A stretch of DNA of 64,000 nucleotides from assembly GCF_014648135.1 (NCBI RefSeq), contig NZ_BMQN01000010.1, positions 1 through 64,000 of the forward strand, in the 5' to 3' direction. The notes beneath the pieces were generated by a model. It did not search any database. It worked only from the letters and a program-made list of their open reading frames with translations, and had not been told where the DNA came from. Made by a program: the position numbers and the translations under genes. The stretch comes from Deinococcus sedimenti (GTDB taxonomy: Bacteria > Deinococcota > Deinococci > Deinococcales > Deinococcaceae). Shown in pieces: positions 51,325 to 61,618 of the stretch. Every line of letters begins with the position of its first letter. The stretch's first letter is position 1.

Positions 51325-52551
51325 ATGACCACCCCCTCTCCCGCCCCGCTGGCCTTCGATCTGGACGGCACGCTGTCGCGCCGCGCGCAGAGCATGACGG
51401 CCAGCGCCATCCGCGAGATCCTGAAGGTCACGCAGCAGCCGGACGTGATCAGTTTCGCCGGGGGTCTGCCCGCGCCGGAGCTGTTCCCGCTGGACGAGGT
51501 GCGCGCCGCGAGCAACCGCGTGCTGGACGTGTACGGTCCGGCGGCGCTGCAGTACTCGACGACCGAGGGGCACGCGCCGCTGCGCGAGTGGATCGGCGCG
51601 CAGGCGGGCATTCCGGCGCGGAACGTGCAGATCGTGACCGGCAGTCAGCAGGGCCTAGACCTGCTCGGCAAGGTGCTGATCGACGAGGGGGACGTGGTGC
51701 TCGTGGAGGCCCCCACGTATCTGGGCGCGCTGCAGTCCTTCCAGCCGTACCTGCCCAGGTACGTGCAGGTGCCCACCGATGACGGCGGCATCGACGTGGA
51801 CGCGCTGGAGGAGGTGTTGAAGACCACGCGCGCGAAGCTGCTGTACGCCGTGCCGAACTTCCAGAACCCCACCGGCCGCACCCTGAGCGCCGAGCGCCGC
51901 CGCCGACTGGTGGAACTCACGGCGCAGCACGGCGTCCTGCTGATCGAGGACGACCCGTACGGGCAGCTGCGCTTCACGGGCGAGGCCGCCCCCAGCCTCT
52001 ACAGCCTGGGCCTGGACCTGCACGGCGACGCGGACCGCAACCACGTCATCTACTCCAGTTCCTTTTCCAAGACGCTGGTGCCGGGCCTGCGCGACGCGTG
52101 GGTGCAGGCCGCCGCGCCGATCATCAATAAATTGATCCAGGCGAAGCAGGGCGCGGACCTGCACACGCCCACCTTCAACCAGATGATCATCGCGGAACTC
52201 GTGGACACCGTCCTGCCCCGCCAGATCGAACGGGTGCGGCAGGCGTACGGCGAACGCGCCCGCCTGATGCTCGAGCGCATCCACGCGGACTTCCCGGCCG
52301 GGGTGCAGTCCACCACGCCCGAGGGCGGCATGTTCCTGTGGCTGACCCTCCCGCAGGGCGTGGACACCCAGGCGCTGCTGCCCCGCGCCGTCGCGCGCAA
52401 GGTCGCGTACGTGCCCGGCAGTCCCTTCTACGCCCTGGGCGGCGGCGAGAACACCATGCGCCTCAGCTACAGCAATGCCACGCCGGATCAGATCACGCGG
52501 GGCATCCGGGCGCTGGGCGACACGCTGCGCGAGGCTCTGGCCGGGAGCTGA
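51325..52551 (+). CDS. PLP-dependent aminotransferase, class I/II (LysN-like)
   Basis: A 408-residue fold-type I aminotransferase. The start VISFAGGLPAPELFP, the middle VPNFQNPTGRTLS with the PLP-binding Asn, IEDDPYG, and the Schiff-base Lys in SSSFSKTLVPGLR are clear. It resembles 2-aminoadipate aminotransferase (LysN) of Thermus lysine synthesis, but the substrate is not certain. It heads a rightward run with murI and rph. Confidence 0.9.
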   Translation: MTTPSPAPLAFDLDGTLSRRAQSMTASAIREILKVTQQPDVISFAGGLPAPELFPLDEVRAASNRVLDVYGPAALQYSTTEGHAPLREWIGAQAGIPARNVQIVTGSQQGLDLLGKVLIDEGDVVLVEAPTYLGALQSFQPYLPRYVQVPTDDGGIDVDALEEVLKTTRAKLLYAVPNFQNPTGRTLSAERRRRLVELTAQHGVLLIEDDPYGQLRFTGEAAPSLYSLGLDLHGDADRNHVIYSSSFSKTLVPGLRDAWVQAAAPIINKLIQAKQGADLHTPTFNQMIIAELVDTVLPRQIERVRQAYGERARLMLERIHADFPAGVQSTTPEGGMFLWLTLPQGVDTQALLPRAVARKVAYVPGSPFYALGGGENTMRLSYSNATPDQITRGIRALGDTLREALAGS

Positions 52552-52559
52552 GCGTCCCG

Positions 52560-52565
52560 TATCAT
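52560..52565 (+). promoter_or_regulatory. Leaderless-type -10 box of murI
   Basis: TATCAT, 8 nt before ATG 52574, located just after the aminotransferase stop. Confidence 0.45.
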
Positions 52566-52573
52566 CAGGCGCG

Positions 52574-53419
52574 ATGAGTGACGCACCGCTTGGCGTGTTC
52601 GACAGTGGCGTGGGCGGCCTGAGTGTCCTGGGGGACCTGCGGCGGGCGCTGCCGGGCGAGGACCTGCTGTACCTGGCGGACACGGCGCACGTCCCGTACG
52701 GCGCGCGGCCCGACGGGGAGATCCGTGACCTGACGGCGCGGGCCGTGTCGGCGCTGCACGCACGGGGCGTGAAGGGCGTGGTGGTGGCGTGCAACACGGC
52801 GTCGGCGTTCAGCCTGGGCGACCTGCGTTCGCGCTTCGACATGCCGGTGATCGGGCTGGTCCCGGCGGTGAAACCGGCGGTCCTGGCGTCCCGGTCCGGG
52901 GTGGTGGGGGTGCTGGCGACGCCGGGCACGATGCGGGGGACGCTACTGGCGGACGTGATCCGGGAGTTCGCGGACCCGGCGGGCGTCCAGGTGCTGAAAG
53001 CCGTGAGCACCGAACTGGTGCCGCTGGTGGAGGCCGGGCAGGCGGAGTCCGCGCGGGCGCGTGAGGTGCTGCGCGAGATCCTGACGCCGCTGGCGGAGGC
53101 CGGGGCGGACGGGCTGGTGCTGGGCTGCACGCACTACCCGTTCCTGGCGGGCAGCATCCGCGCGGAGTTCGGGGACACGTTCACGCTGCTGGACAGTGGC
53201 GCGGCGGTCGCGCGGCACACGCGGCGGGTGCTGGAGGAGCGCGGCCTGCTGAGTGCGCGGATCTCGGGCGGGACCGAGGCGTTCCTCGTGACGGGTGATC
53301 CCGCGCGGGCCGCGCCGGTCGTCCGGGAGTTGCTGTCCCGTGCGCTGGGAGCCGCGAACGTGCAGAATGAGGGGGAAATTCACCGGGCTCCGCCCAGAAT
53401 CGAGCGCATACAGACATGA
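52574..53419 (+). CDS. murI: Glutamate racemase
   Basis: A 281-residue cofactor-free racemase that makes D-glutamate for peptidoglycan. FDSGVGGLSVL is at 9-19, the first catalytic Cys73 in VACNTASA, and the second in LGCTHYPFL. The open frame extends 33 codons upstream into the aminotransferase gene and is ignored. Its TGA overlaps the rph start (ATGA). Confidence 0.96.
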   Translation: MSDAPLGVFDSGVGGLSVLGDLRRALPGEDLLYLADTAHVPYGARPDGEIRDLTARAVSALHARGVKGVVVACNTASAFSLGDLRSRFDMPVIGLVPAVKPAVLASRSGVVGVLATPGTMRGTLLADVIREFADPAGVQVLKAVSTELVPLVEAGQAESARAREVLREILTPLAEAGADGLVLGCTHYPFLAGSIRAEFGDTFTLLDSGAAVARHTRRVLEERGLLSARISGGTEAFLVTGDPARAAPVVRELLSRALGAANVQNEGEIHRAPPRIERIQT

Positions 53420-54147
53420 CCCAGCCCATCCGCGAAGGCCGCGACCTCCTCACGCCCCGTCCCATCACCGTCAAGCGGGGCGTGAACCCGCACGCGCCCG
53501 GCAGCGCGCACCTGATCATGGGCCGCACCGAGATCCTCGCGACCGTGACCCTGGAAGAGAAGGCCGCGCCGCACATGCGCGGCAGCAAGGAAGGCTGGCT
53601 GACCGCCGAGTACTCCATGCTGCCCCGCGCCACGAACGACCGGCAGGCCCGCGAACGGAACCTGCAGAACGGCCGCCGTCACGAGATCCAGCGGCTGCTG
53701 GGCCGCGCGCTGCGCGCCGGGATGGACCTGCGTCACTTCCGGAACCAGACGCTGTACGTGGACTGCGACGTGCTGGTCGCGGACGGCGGGACGCGCGTGG
53801 CGAGCATCCTAGCGGGGCACGCGGCGCTGCACGACTTCTGCGACCGCCTGATCCAGAAAGGCCGCCTGACCGACTGGCCCATCTCGCGCAACATCGGCGC
53901 GGTCAGCGTCGGACTGGTCGGCAGCGAGATCCGCGTGGACCTCGATTACGCCGAGGACAAGGTCGCCCGCGCGGACCTGAACGTGGTCGCCACGAGCGAC
54001 GGCCTGATCGTCGAAGTGCAGGGCGGCGCCGAGGAAGGCGTGCTGACGCACGACGAGTACGTGGGCATGCTCGCCACCGGCACGCGCGCCGTGCAGGACA
54101 TCATGGCGGACCTGACGCGGCAGCTGTCGGTCATTCAGGGCATGTGA
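53416..54147 (+). CDS. rph: Ribonuclease PH
   Basis: A 243-residue phosphorolytic 3-prime exonuclease that trims tRNA ends. EGRDLLTPRPITVKRGVNP at the N-terminus, GSKEGWLTAEYSMLPRATN with the phosphate-binding Arg region, and DLDYAEDKVARADLNVVA with catalytic Asp residues are visible. It starts inside the murI stop codon, so the two are coupled. Confidence 0.97.
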   Translation: MTQPIREGRDLLTPRPITVKRGVNPHAPGSAHLIMGRTEILATVTLEEKAAPHMRGSKEGWLTAEYSMLPRATNDRQARERNLQNGRRHEIQRLLGRALRAGMDLRHFRNQTLYVDCDVLVADGGTRVASILAGHAALHDFCDRLIQKGRLTDWPISRNIGAVSVGLVGSEIRVDLDYAEDKVARADLNVVATSDGLIVEVQGGAEEGVLTHDEYVGMLATGTRAVQDIMADLTRQLSVIQGM

Positions 54148-54245
54148 GTGCCGGTTCCATTGACTGAAGGGACGCCCAATCGGTGGCTGCATGAGGGCCG
54201 GGCGTGCCTGCGGTAGACTCCGGGGCAGTTCAAGGAGGGCAAGGC

Positions 54246-54602
54246 ATGAGCGTGACGAGATTCATCGGGCGGGCGCTGCTCGCGAGCATCTTCATCAGGA
54301 ATGGCCTGGATCACCTGCAGAACCCCGAACCCATCGTGCGCGCGGCGCGCGGCGCGGAAGTCCCGGAACCCGAACTGGCCGTGAAGGTCAACAGTGGCGT
54401 GATGGTCGGCGCGGGCGCCCTGATGGCAGCCGGGCTGATGCCCCGCGCCGCCAGCCTCGCCCTGGCGACCAGCCTGATTCCCACCACCGTGATCGGCCAT
54501 CCCTTCTGGGACAAGCAGGGCAAGGAGCGGCAGCAGCAGCAGGCGCAGTTCCTGAAGAACCTCGCGCTGTTCGGCGCGCTCCTGATCGTCAGTAAGGAGT
54601 AG
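54246..54602 (+). CDS. DoxX-family membrane protein
   Basis: A 118-residue inner-membrane protein with about four short spans. It begins RFIGRALLASIFIRNGLDHL, the usual DoxX start, and has PTTVIGHPFWDKQGKER with the late conserved H/W. The family is linked to redox or thiol stress, but its reaction is unclear. GGAGG is 7 nt before the ATG. Confidence 0.9.
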   Translation: MSVTRFIGRALLASIFIRNGLDHLQNPEPIVRAARGAEVPEPELAVKVNSGVMVGAGALMAAGLMPRAASLALATSLIPTTVIGHPFWDKQGKERQQQQAQFLKNLALFGALLIVSKE

Positions 54603-54615
54603 AAGGTTGAAAGGT

Positions 54616-54652
54616 GATGGTTGATAGAGGGTCTCCCCGCCTATCAACCATC
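54616..54652. terminator. Convergent terminator hairpin between DoxX and corA
   Basis: GATGGTTGATAG pairs with CTATCAACCATC around a 13-nt loop, followed on the plus strand by ATTTGTTCC. A related GTTGATGG/CCATCAAC pair occurs at 43379-43422. Confidence 0.75.
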
Positions 54653-54671
54653 ATTTGTTCCCCATCAACCT

Positions 54672-55600
<929 letters not shown>

Positions 55601-55607
<7 letters not shown>

Positions 55608-55630
55608 GCGCGGCCTTCAGGGTGGAGCAT
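55601..55630 (-). CDS. Second upstream ORF overlapping the corA start region
   Basis: A 9-codon ORF (MLHPEGRAC) with GGAGG 7 nt before its ATG. Its stop lies within the second to third corA codons, so ribosomes ending here could re-start on corA. Evidence is only the ribosome site and the overlap. Confidence 0.35.
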
Positions 55631-55712
55631 GGGGCGACCTCCGGGGTGGGTGGGGCGTGGTCAGAGGTCGACTGGGCGGTTCGCCGTCCAGGGTGTGGGG
55701 GTCTGGGGTCAC
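55617..55712 (-). CDS. Proline-rich leader peptide of corA (putative)
   Basis: A 31-codon ORF, GTG start, with GAGGAGG 7 nt upstream. Eleven of 31 residues are Pro (positions 3, 5, 12, 13, 16, 20, 22, 23, 27, 30, 31), and the start, read as Met, is MTPDPHTLDGEPPSRPL. This recalls the MgtL leader of enterobacterial mgtA, which starts with acidic and Pro residues and makes translation Mg2+-sensitive. The stop is 9 nt before corA. A role in Mg2+ control is inference. Confidence 0.6.
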   Translation of the reverse strand: MTPDPHTLDGEPPSRPLTTPHPPRRSPHAPP

Positions 55713-55764
55713 GTCATCACCTCCTCGGGGGCCTCGCGCCCGTGTGGGGGGCGCAGCGGGAGTC

Positions 55765-55794
55765 ATGCTAGCCCCGCCGGGCACGGCGCTGCAA
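55765..55794 (-). promoter_or_regulatory. Promoter of corA and its leader
   Basis: Minus-strand TTGCAG (55789-55794), 18-bp spacer, and TAGCAT (55765-55770). It gives a leader of about 150 nt containing the ORF at 55617-55712. Confidence 0.55.
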
Positions 55795-55885
55795 GGGACG
55801 CCGGGCCGCAGGCGGCGCCCGTCTGCATGGAGCGCGCCTCCCTCTCACCGGGCATTCGGGAGGGGGAGGCGCACGCAGGTGGGGT

Positions 55886-56122
55886 TCAGAGGCCGAAGTG
55901 GACGCGGTTCTTCTCGATGAAGCTTTCCTCGCCGCCGGGGACGTCCTCTTCGGGGAAGATGGCGCTGACGGGGCAGGCGGGGACGCACGCGCCGCAGTCG
56001 ATGCACTCGTCGGGGTGGATCAGGAACTGGTCGCCGCCGTCGTAGATGCATTCCACCGGGCAGACTTCCGTGCAGGCCTGGTCCTTGACGCCGATGCAGG
56101 GGCTAACGATCACGTGAGGCAT
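55886..56122 (-). CDS. Ferredoxin, 7Fe type
   Basis: A 78-residue electron carrier. Cys9, Cys17 and Cys21 (SPCIGVKDQACTEVCPVECI) and the second set CIDCGACVPACP fit the [3Fe-4S][4Fe-4S] layout of Thermus and Azotobacter-type ferredoxins. The ATG at 56122 is chosen because the family starts MPHVIVSPC; the longer frame from 56158 is not supported. CATACT lies 7 nt upstream, a fair -10. Confidence 0.94.
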   Translation of the reverse strand: MPHVIVSPCIGVKDQACTEVCPVECIYDGGDQFLIHPDECIDCGACVPACPVSAIFPEEDVPGGEESFIEKNRVHFGL

Positions 56123-56231
56123 GAGGGACAGTATGCACACCGCGCGCCACGCGCGCAAGGCCGAAACTGGACAGGATTTTTATCGTTCAGCTCGCCAAAA
56201 CCGAGTATTCCCCTCGGAATTGGCACGCGGT

Positions 56232-57005
56232 TCAGTTCCCGCGCAGCTGCGCCTCGGCCAGCGTCAGGTCGGCGTCCTTGTCCACGTCGGTGCCGACGGC
56301 GGCGTGCGGGGTGATCAGCGCGCGGGCCTTCACGCCCAGCAGCCCGGACACCTTCTCCTCCAGCCGCTGCACGCTCAGGCGGCCCGTGAGGAGGCGCAGC
56401 AGCACGTCCCAGCCGATCAGCCCCGCGAGTTTCAGGGGGGCCTTGCGCGCGGCGAGGACCTCGCGCAGGCGCGGCAGGAACTGTCCGATCAATGCCGGGT
56501 CCAGCAGGAAGAGGTTCCCGCCGGTGAACGTGCCGTCCTTCAGGCGGGCGTAGGTGCGTTTCACGCCGGGGTACGCGGCCTCGCAGACCTCGCGCCGCAC
56601 GACGGGGTACACCAGCCCGGCGTCGGGGGCGCTCTCGAGCACGTCCCGGACCTCCTCGGGGCGCAGCATGGGCACGTCGGCGGTGACGACCAGCACCCGC
56701 TCGCCGGGGGTGAGGCCCAGACCGCGCAGGGCCTCCACCCCGGCTTCGAGGTTGCTCAGCAGGGTGCCGTGGTCGGTCACGCGGATGTCGATCAGCGGAT
56801 CGAGGTCGGGCGTGGTGGGCCCCACGTACGCCACACGCCCCACCCGGTCGCTGCCGCGCAGGGCCCGCAGGACGTGCAGGGCCATGGGAGCGCCCGCCAC
56901 GGGAATCAGCGGTTTGACGTTCACGCCGTGCGCGGCGGCGAAGGGGTCGCCGGGGTCCCCGCCTCCCAGCACGACGGCACTCCAGCGCGGCACTGAACTG
57001 TTCAT
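56232..57005 (-). CDS. MobA-like NTP transferase
   Basis: A 257-residue nucleotidyltransferase of the MobA/NTP_transf_3 type. The N-terminal [18 protein letters not shown] is a glycine-rich NTP loop that departs from the usual LAGGxSx[23 protein letters not shown] and [14 protein letters not shown] hold the later conserved Lys and Asp. The target (guanine cofactor, cytidylyl or sugar transfer) cannot be fixed. The -10 box TACTCT is 8 nt before the ATG. Confidence 0.85.
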   Translation of the reverse strand: MNSSVPRWSAVVLGGGDPGDPFAAAHGVNVKPLIPVAGAPMALHVLRALRGSDRVGRVAYVGPTTPDLDPLIDIRVTDHGTLLSNLEAGVEALRGLGLTPGERVLVVTADVPMLRPEEVRDVLESAPDAGLVYPVVRREVCEAAYPGVKRTYARLKDGTFTGGNLFLLDPALIGQFLPRLREVLAARKAPLKLAGLIGWDVLLRLLTGRLSVQRLEEKVSGLLGVKARALITPHAAVGTDVDKDADLTLAEAQLRGN

Positions 57006-57013
57006 TGCCGCAC

Positions 57014-57019
57014 AGAGTA
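57014..57019 (-). promoter_or_regulatory. Leaderless-type -10 box of the NTP transferase gene
   Basis: Minus-strand TACTCT, 8 nt before ATG 57005. Confidence 0.5.
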
Positions 57020-57058
57020 GCAGACCACCCCGGCCGCCTCCCCGCTCTGCCGGGCCGC

Positions 57059-58430
<1,372 letters not shown>

Positions 58431-58432
<2 letters not shown>

Positions 58433-58587
58433 ACGGACTCCGATTGAATGGGCTGGAAAGACCGCTGGGTCCGAGCGGACGCGACTCGTAGAGCTGCCCC
58501 GCAGAGGAGGAGCCGAGCGGGTTCCGGGCGTGGAGTTGACAACCCGGAAGAACACCGGGTTGTCAACGGAACAGACGGAATCCGTAT
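58431..58587 (+). repeat. Intergenic repeat family 1, copy C
   Basis: A 157-bp copy with termini ATACGGACTCCG and GGAATCCGTAT. Stem TTGACAACCCGG/CCGGGTTGTCAA (58536-58566) is perfect. It occupies most of the gap between regulator and kinase genes. Its end, read on the minus strand, gives GGAGTCCGTATG and so the kinase start. Confidence 0.85.
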
Positions 58588-58615
58588 GGGTCGCATTGGC
58601 TCTCCCCTGCCCCGC

Positions 58616-59278
58616 TCAGCGTTCCACGCGGTACCCGCGCCCCCGCTCGGACGTGATGGCTTCCGGGGCCAGCTTGCGCCGAACGTACCGTACGTACACG
58701 TCCACGATCCGCGCCTCGCCGTCGAACTCGGGGCCCCACACGCGGTCGATCAGGTCCTCGCGGGTGAACCAGCGTTCCGGTGCCTGCGACAGGACCTCCA
58801 GCAGCGCGTACTCGCGGCCCGTGACGGCGACCTCCGCGCCGTCCCAGGTGACGGTGCGGGCCACGGTGTCCAGCGTGCCGCGACCCCCGGCGAACGTCAC
58901 GCGTGGCGCGCCGGACCCGCGCTCGCGGCGCGACAGGGCCCGCAAGGTCGCGAGGAGTTCCGGCACCGCGAACGGCTTGACCAGATACGCGTCGCCGCCC
59001 AAGTCCAGACCCTCGACCCGGTCGCTCAGTTCCCCGCGCGCCGTGAGGAACAGGATCGCGGAGTCCACGCCCTGACCGCGCAGTTCACGGGCGACCTCGA
59101 AGCCGTCCAGGCCGGGCAGCATGACATCCAGGATGATCAGCGGGTACTCGCCCAGCGCGCCCTGCTCCAGGCCCTCGGGGCCGTTCTGCGCCCACGTGAC
59201 GGCGTACCCGGCCTCGCGCAGCGCCTCGGCGGTCGGCTGCGCAATGCGGGCGTCGTCCTCCACGAGCAGCAGTCTCAT
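58616..59278 (-). CDS. OmpR-type response regulator
   Basis: A 220-residue transcription factor. The receiver has Asp8/9-type acids (LLLVEDDAR), phospho-acceptor Asp51 (IILDVMLPG) and Lys in YLVKPF. The winged-helix DNA-binding domain covers about 125-220, ending [12 protein letters not shown]. It pairs with the downstream kinase. The -10 box TACACT 7 nt before the ATG implies a leaderless operon message. Confidence 0.96.
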   Translation of the reverse strand: MRLLLVEDDARIAQPTAEALREAGYAVTWAQNGPEGLEQGALGEYPLIILDVMLPGLDGFEVARELRGQGVDSAILFLTARGELSDRVEGLDLGGDAYLVKPFAVPELLATLRALSRRERGSGAPRVTFAGGRGTLDTVARTVTWDGAEVAVTGREYALLEVLSQAPERWFTREDLIDRVWGPEFDGEARIVDVYVRYVRRKLAPEAITSERGRGYRVER

Positions 59279-59285
59279 GAACCTC

Positions 59286-59291
59286 AGTGTA
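59286..59291 (-). promoter_or_regulatory. Leaderless -10 box of the two-component operon
   Basis: Minus-strand TACACT, 7 nt before ATG 59278. Confidence 0.65.
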
Positions 59292-59312
59292 CGCGGGGCG
59301 GTTAACGGCAGG

Positions 59313-59345
59313 TAAAACCGCCCCTGCCGGACGGGCAGGGGCGGA
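59313..59345 (-). terminator. Terminator after the lipoprotein gene
   Basis: Minus-strand CCGCCCCTGCC/GGCAGGGGCGG, 5-nt loop, followed by TTTTACC, 15 nt after the stop at 59360. Confidence 0.85.
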
Positions 59346-59359
59346 GGCAGGCGTCAGGA

Positions 59360-60085
59360 TCAGCGCAGAGTGAAGGGCAGGGCGTTCAGGCTCAGGGCCT
59401 GCGCCGAAGAGACGCTCTGCGCCCACTTCAGGCTGCTGTCCAGGCCGCTGATGGCCGTGACGGTCGAGGCATCTGTGGCGTTCGTACCGGCGGTGAACTT
59501 GACGGTCATCCAGTTCCAGCCCTTGATGAAGTTCACGTTCACCTCAGACACGGTCGTCCGGCCGGGGAAGGTACAGGTCTGCTTGCCGCTCAGCTTGACG
59601 GCGCGGTCCACGTAGATCAGTTCGGCCATCATCTCGGTCTTGCCGGCAGCGCTCATCAGACCCACACTGACATCCTTCGTGGCGTCCGTGCGGAATCTGG
59701 CGCTGGCACTGCGCATGCTCTTGTCACTCGGCGCGATGGTACCCGTGCAGCCGGTGGGCTGAGTGTCATCCGTGAAGCCGCTCAGTTCGCTGTCCTTGGG
59801 AGTGGGCAGGCTGGCGAAGCCGAACTTGCCGTCTGCGGCCAGGGTGGTCTCGCCCTCCTTGACGGTCGTCTTGGCGGTGTAGTCGTACAGGTCGAGTATG
59901 ACCTTGCCAGCGCCGCCGCTCCAGGCGGTGTAGGTGGTGGTGGCGTTGCCGTTGGCGTCGTAGGTCACCTTGGCGTCCATCAGGGTGCCGCCCGCAGTGG
60001 TGACGGGTTTGGGGGCGCGGTTGAACAGGCCGCAGGACCCCAGGGCGAGGGGCGCGAGGAGCAGCAGGGGAGCAAGTTTCTTCAT
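59360..60085 (-). CDS. Lipoprotein of unknown function
   Basis: A 241-residue protein. The signal peptide ends in the lipobox LGSC with Cys18, so it is anchored to a membrane. The mature part is beta-rich with many Thr and Lys (VTYDANGNATTTYTAWSGG; LSGKQTCTFPGRTTVSEV). No family is recognised. It is between the regulator operon and a DUF1232 gene on the same strand. Confidence 0.8.
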   Translation of the reverse strand: MKKLAPLLLLAPLALGSCGLFNRAPKPVTTAGGTLMDAKVTYDANGNATTTYTAWSGGAGKVILDLYDYTAKTTVKEGETTLAADGKFGFASLPTPKDSELSGFTDDTQPTGCTGTIAPSDKSMRSASARFRTDATKDVSVGLMSAAGKTEMMAELIYVDRAVKLSGKQTCTFPGRTTVSEVNVNFIKGWNWMTVKFTAGTNATDASTVTAISGLDSSLKWAQSVSSAQALSLNALPFTLR

Positions 60086-60141
60086 ACGGCGCTCATGCTA
60101 GTGATTCCCGGTCTGGTTCGACGGTCAGATGCGCTTGACAA

Positions 60142-60504
60142 TCAGCTGCCCAGGGTGCGCCAGATCGCCCAGCCCAGCAGGCTCAGCAGGGTCAGGACCG
60201 TCAGCGCGGCGGCCGGGATCAGCCACGGCAGGCGGCGCTGCACGCCCAGACTGCGGGTCTGCGCCTGCGCCAGGACGGGGGCGGGCAGGGTGCGCGCGGC
60301 GAGGGCCAGCAGGGTGGGGACGATCAGGATGTCGTCCGCGACGCCCAGGATGGGGGTCAGGTCGGTGAGCAGGTCCACGGGCAGCAGGGCGTACGCGAGG
60401 GCCAGGGCCGCCATGAGTTTCGCGCCGCCGGGCGTGCGGCGGTCGTTCAGGGCGAACAGCAGGGCCAGCGCGTCGCGCCACACAGCTCGGACTCGGGTGA
60501 TCAC
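60142..60504 (-). CDS. YkvA-like (DUF1232) membrane protein
   Basis: A 120-residue protein. The DUF1232 core is ALALAYALLPVDLLTDLTPI then GVADDILIVPTLLAL, with Pro-Asp and Asp-Asp features. A C-terminal span follows (LIPAAALTVLTLLSLLGWAI). I chose GTG 60504; the frame is open to 60660, but that part crosses the rplU-side hairpins and lacks similarity. Function is unknown. Confidence 0.75.
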   Translation of the reverse strand: MITRVRAVWRDALALLFALNDRRTPGGAKLMAALALAYALLPVDLLTDLTPILGVADDILIVPTLLALAARTLPAPVLAQAQTRSLGVQRRLPWLIPAAALTVLTLLSLLGWAIWRTLGS

Positions 60505-60869
60505 GAGCCCCAGTACGCGCCGCGCGCCCCGGGGGTTCCGTGCTATCCTCTCCCGGTCAGCTGCCCCAGGGCAGCTCCGGAGGATCAGTAGAACCCGGCT
60601 CGCTCCGCGCGAGCTCACGTGTACCGCGAGGACACGTTCACCAGACACGGGAACCCGCACGCAACCTGAGAGCTGCCCACCCCCGCCCCGCGCGCAGAGG
60701 GCCTGCCGTTGCCTGCCACCCCCGAGTCTGCGCTGATCCGCCGGACCCGGACGGGTTCCCTATGACCTGACGGTGTGTTACAGTACTTGCTTGGTGACCC
60801 GCCGAGCGGGTGCAGCAGGCCAAGGCCGCCCAGGGCAGCGTTCCCGGGCGCGCGGCAGGAGGAAACACC
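60505..60869 (+). promoter_or_regulatory. rplU upstream region with structured segments
   Basis: A 365-bp gap. TGCTATCCT (60541-60549) could be one extended -10. Just after it are two hairpins, GCTGCCC/GGGCAGC (about 60561-60577) and GCTCGC/GCGAGC (about 60600-60612). The nearer extended -10 TGTTACAGT is at 60776-60784. No gene or known riboswitch is seen. A structured leader or small RNA is possible. Confidence 0.45.
60776..60784 (+). promoter_or_regulatory. Extended -10 promoter of rplU-rpmA
   Basis: TGTTACAGT (TGn-TACAGT), about 85 nt before the rplU ATG; no -35 box is clear. Confidence 0.5.
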
Positions 60870-61172
60870 ATGTTTGCAATCATTCAGACCGGCGGGAAGC
60901 AGTACCGCGTGCAGGAAGGCGACGTCATCCGCGTCGAGAGCCTGAAAGGCGAAGCGGGCGACAAGCTCGACCTGACCCCCATCTTCGTGGGCGGCGACAA
61001 GACCGTCTTCGGTGACGCCGCAGGCAAGTTCACCGTGAACGCCGAAGTCGTCGAGCACGGCCGTGGCGAGAAGATCTACGTGCGCAAGTACAAGAGCGGC
61101 ATCCAGTACCGCCGCCGTACGGGCCACCGCCAGGACTACACCGCGATCAAGATCCTGGGCATCAAGGGCTAA
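60870..61172 (+). CDS. rplU: 50S ribosomal protein L21
   Basis: A 100-residue ribosomal protein that binds 23S rRNA. It starts [18 protein letters not shown] and has [18 protein letters not shown] near the end. AGGAGG is 7 nt before the ATG. rpmA follows after 14 nt. Confidence 0.98.
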   Translation: MFAIIQTGGKQYRVQEGDVIRVESLKGEAGDKLDLTPIFVGGDKTVFGDAAGKFTVNAEVVEHGRGEKIYVRKYKSGIQYRRRTGHRQDYTAIKILGIKG

Positions 61173-61186
61173 GGGAGGATACCGAC

Positions 61187-61459
61187 ATGGCACACAAGAA
61201 AGGCGTAGGTTCGTCCAAGAACGGACGTGACAGCCAGCCCAAGTACCTGGGCGTGAAGAAGTTCGGCGGCGAGCAGGTCCTGGCCGGGAACATCCTCGTC
61301 CGTCAGCGCGGCACCAAGTTCAAGGCCGGCCCGAACGTGGGCATGGGCCGCGACCACACCCTCTTCGCACTGGAGAGCGGCAAGGTCGTGTTCAGCAATC
61401 GTGGCAACAAGGGCCGCTTCATCAGCATCGAAGTGCCCACCGCCGCCGCCGCTGACTGA
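61187..61459 (+). CDS. rpmA: 50S ribosomal protein L27
   Basis: A 90-residue protein of the peptidyl-transferase centre. [16 protein letters not shown] is the family N-terminus with no Firmicutes-type cleaved extension. It is followed by a terminator and then obg, the widespread rplU-rpmA-obg order. Confidence 0.98.
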   Translation: MAHKKGVGSSKNGRDSQPKYLGVKKFGGEQVLAGNILVRQRGTKFKAGPNVGMGRDHTLFALESGKVVFSNRGNKGRFISIEVPTAAAAD

Positions 61460-61517
61460 TCAGCGCGGCAGGTTTTTTCGCGGGAGCGCCTCAGCCCGGT
61501 TGACGGGTCGGGCGCTC
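61446..61517 (+). terminator. Terminator(s) after rpmA
   Basis: Imperfect stem CCGCCGCTG/CAGCGCGG followed by AGGTTTTTTCG (to 61478), then a second stem GGAGCGCC/GGCGCTCC followed by TTTG (to about 61521). obg therefore likely has separate transcription. Confidence 0.7.
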
Positions 61518-61618
61518 CTTTGCTGCTGCCCCCACGAGGGGCGGCGTCGTACAGTGGCACCCAGCAGTGGTGCCGGGCGGGGACGCACACGCGCCTTGCC
61601 CCAAGGGAGGTGAGGCCA

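Noticed and set aside
58433..58555. N-terminal extension of the sensor kinase
   Set aside because: The extra 41 codons translate the intergenic repeat; the GGAG-ATG at 58432 is a better start.
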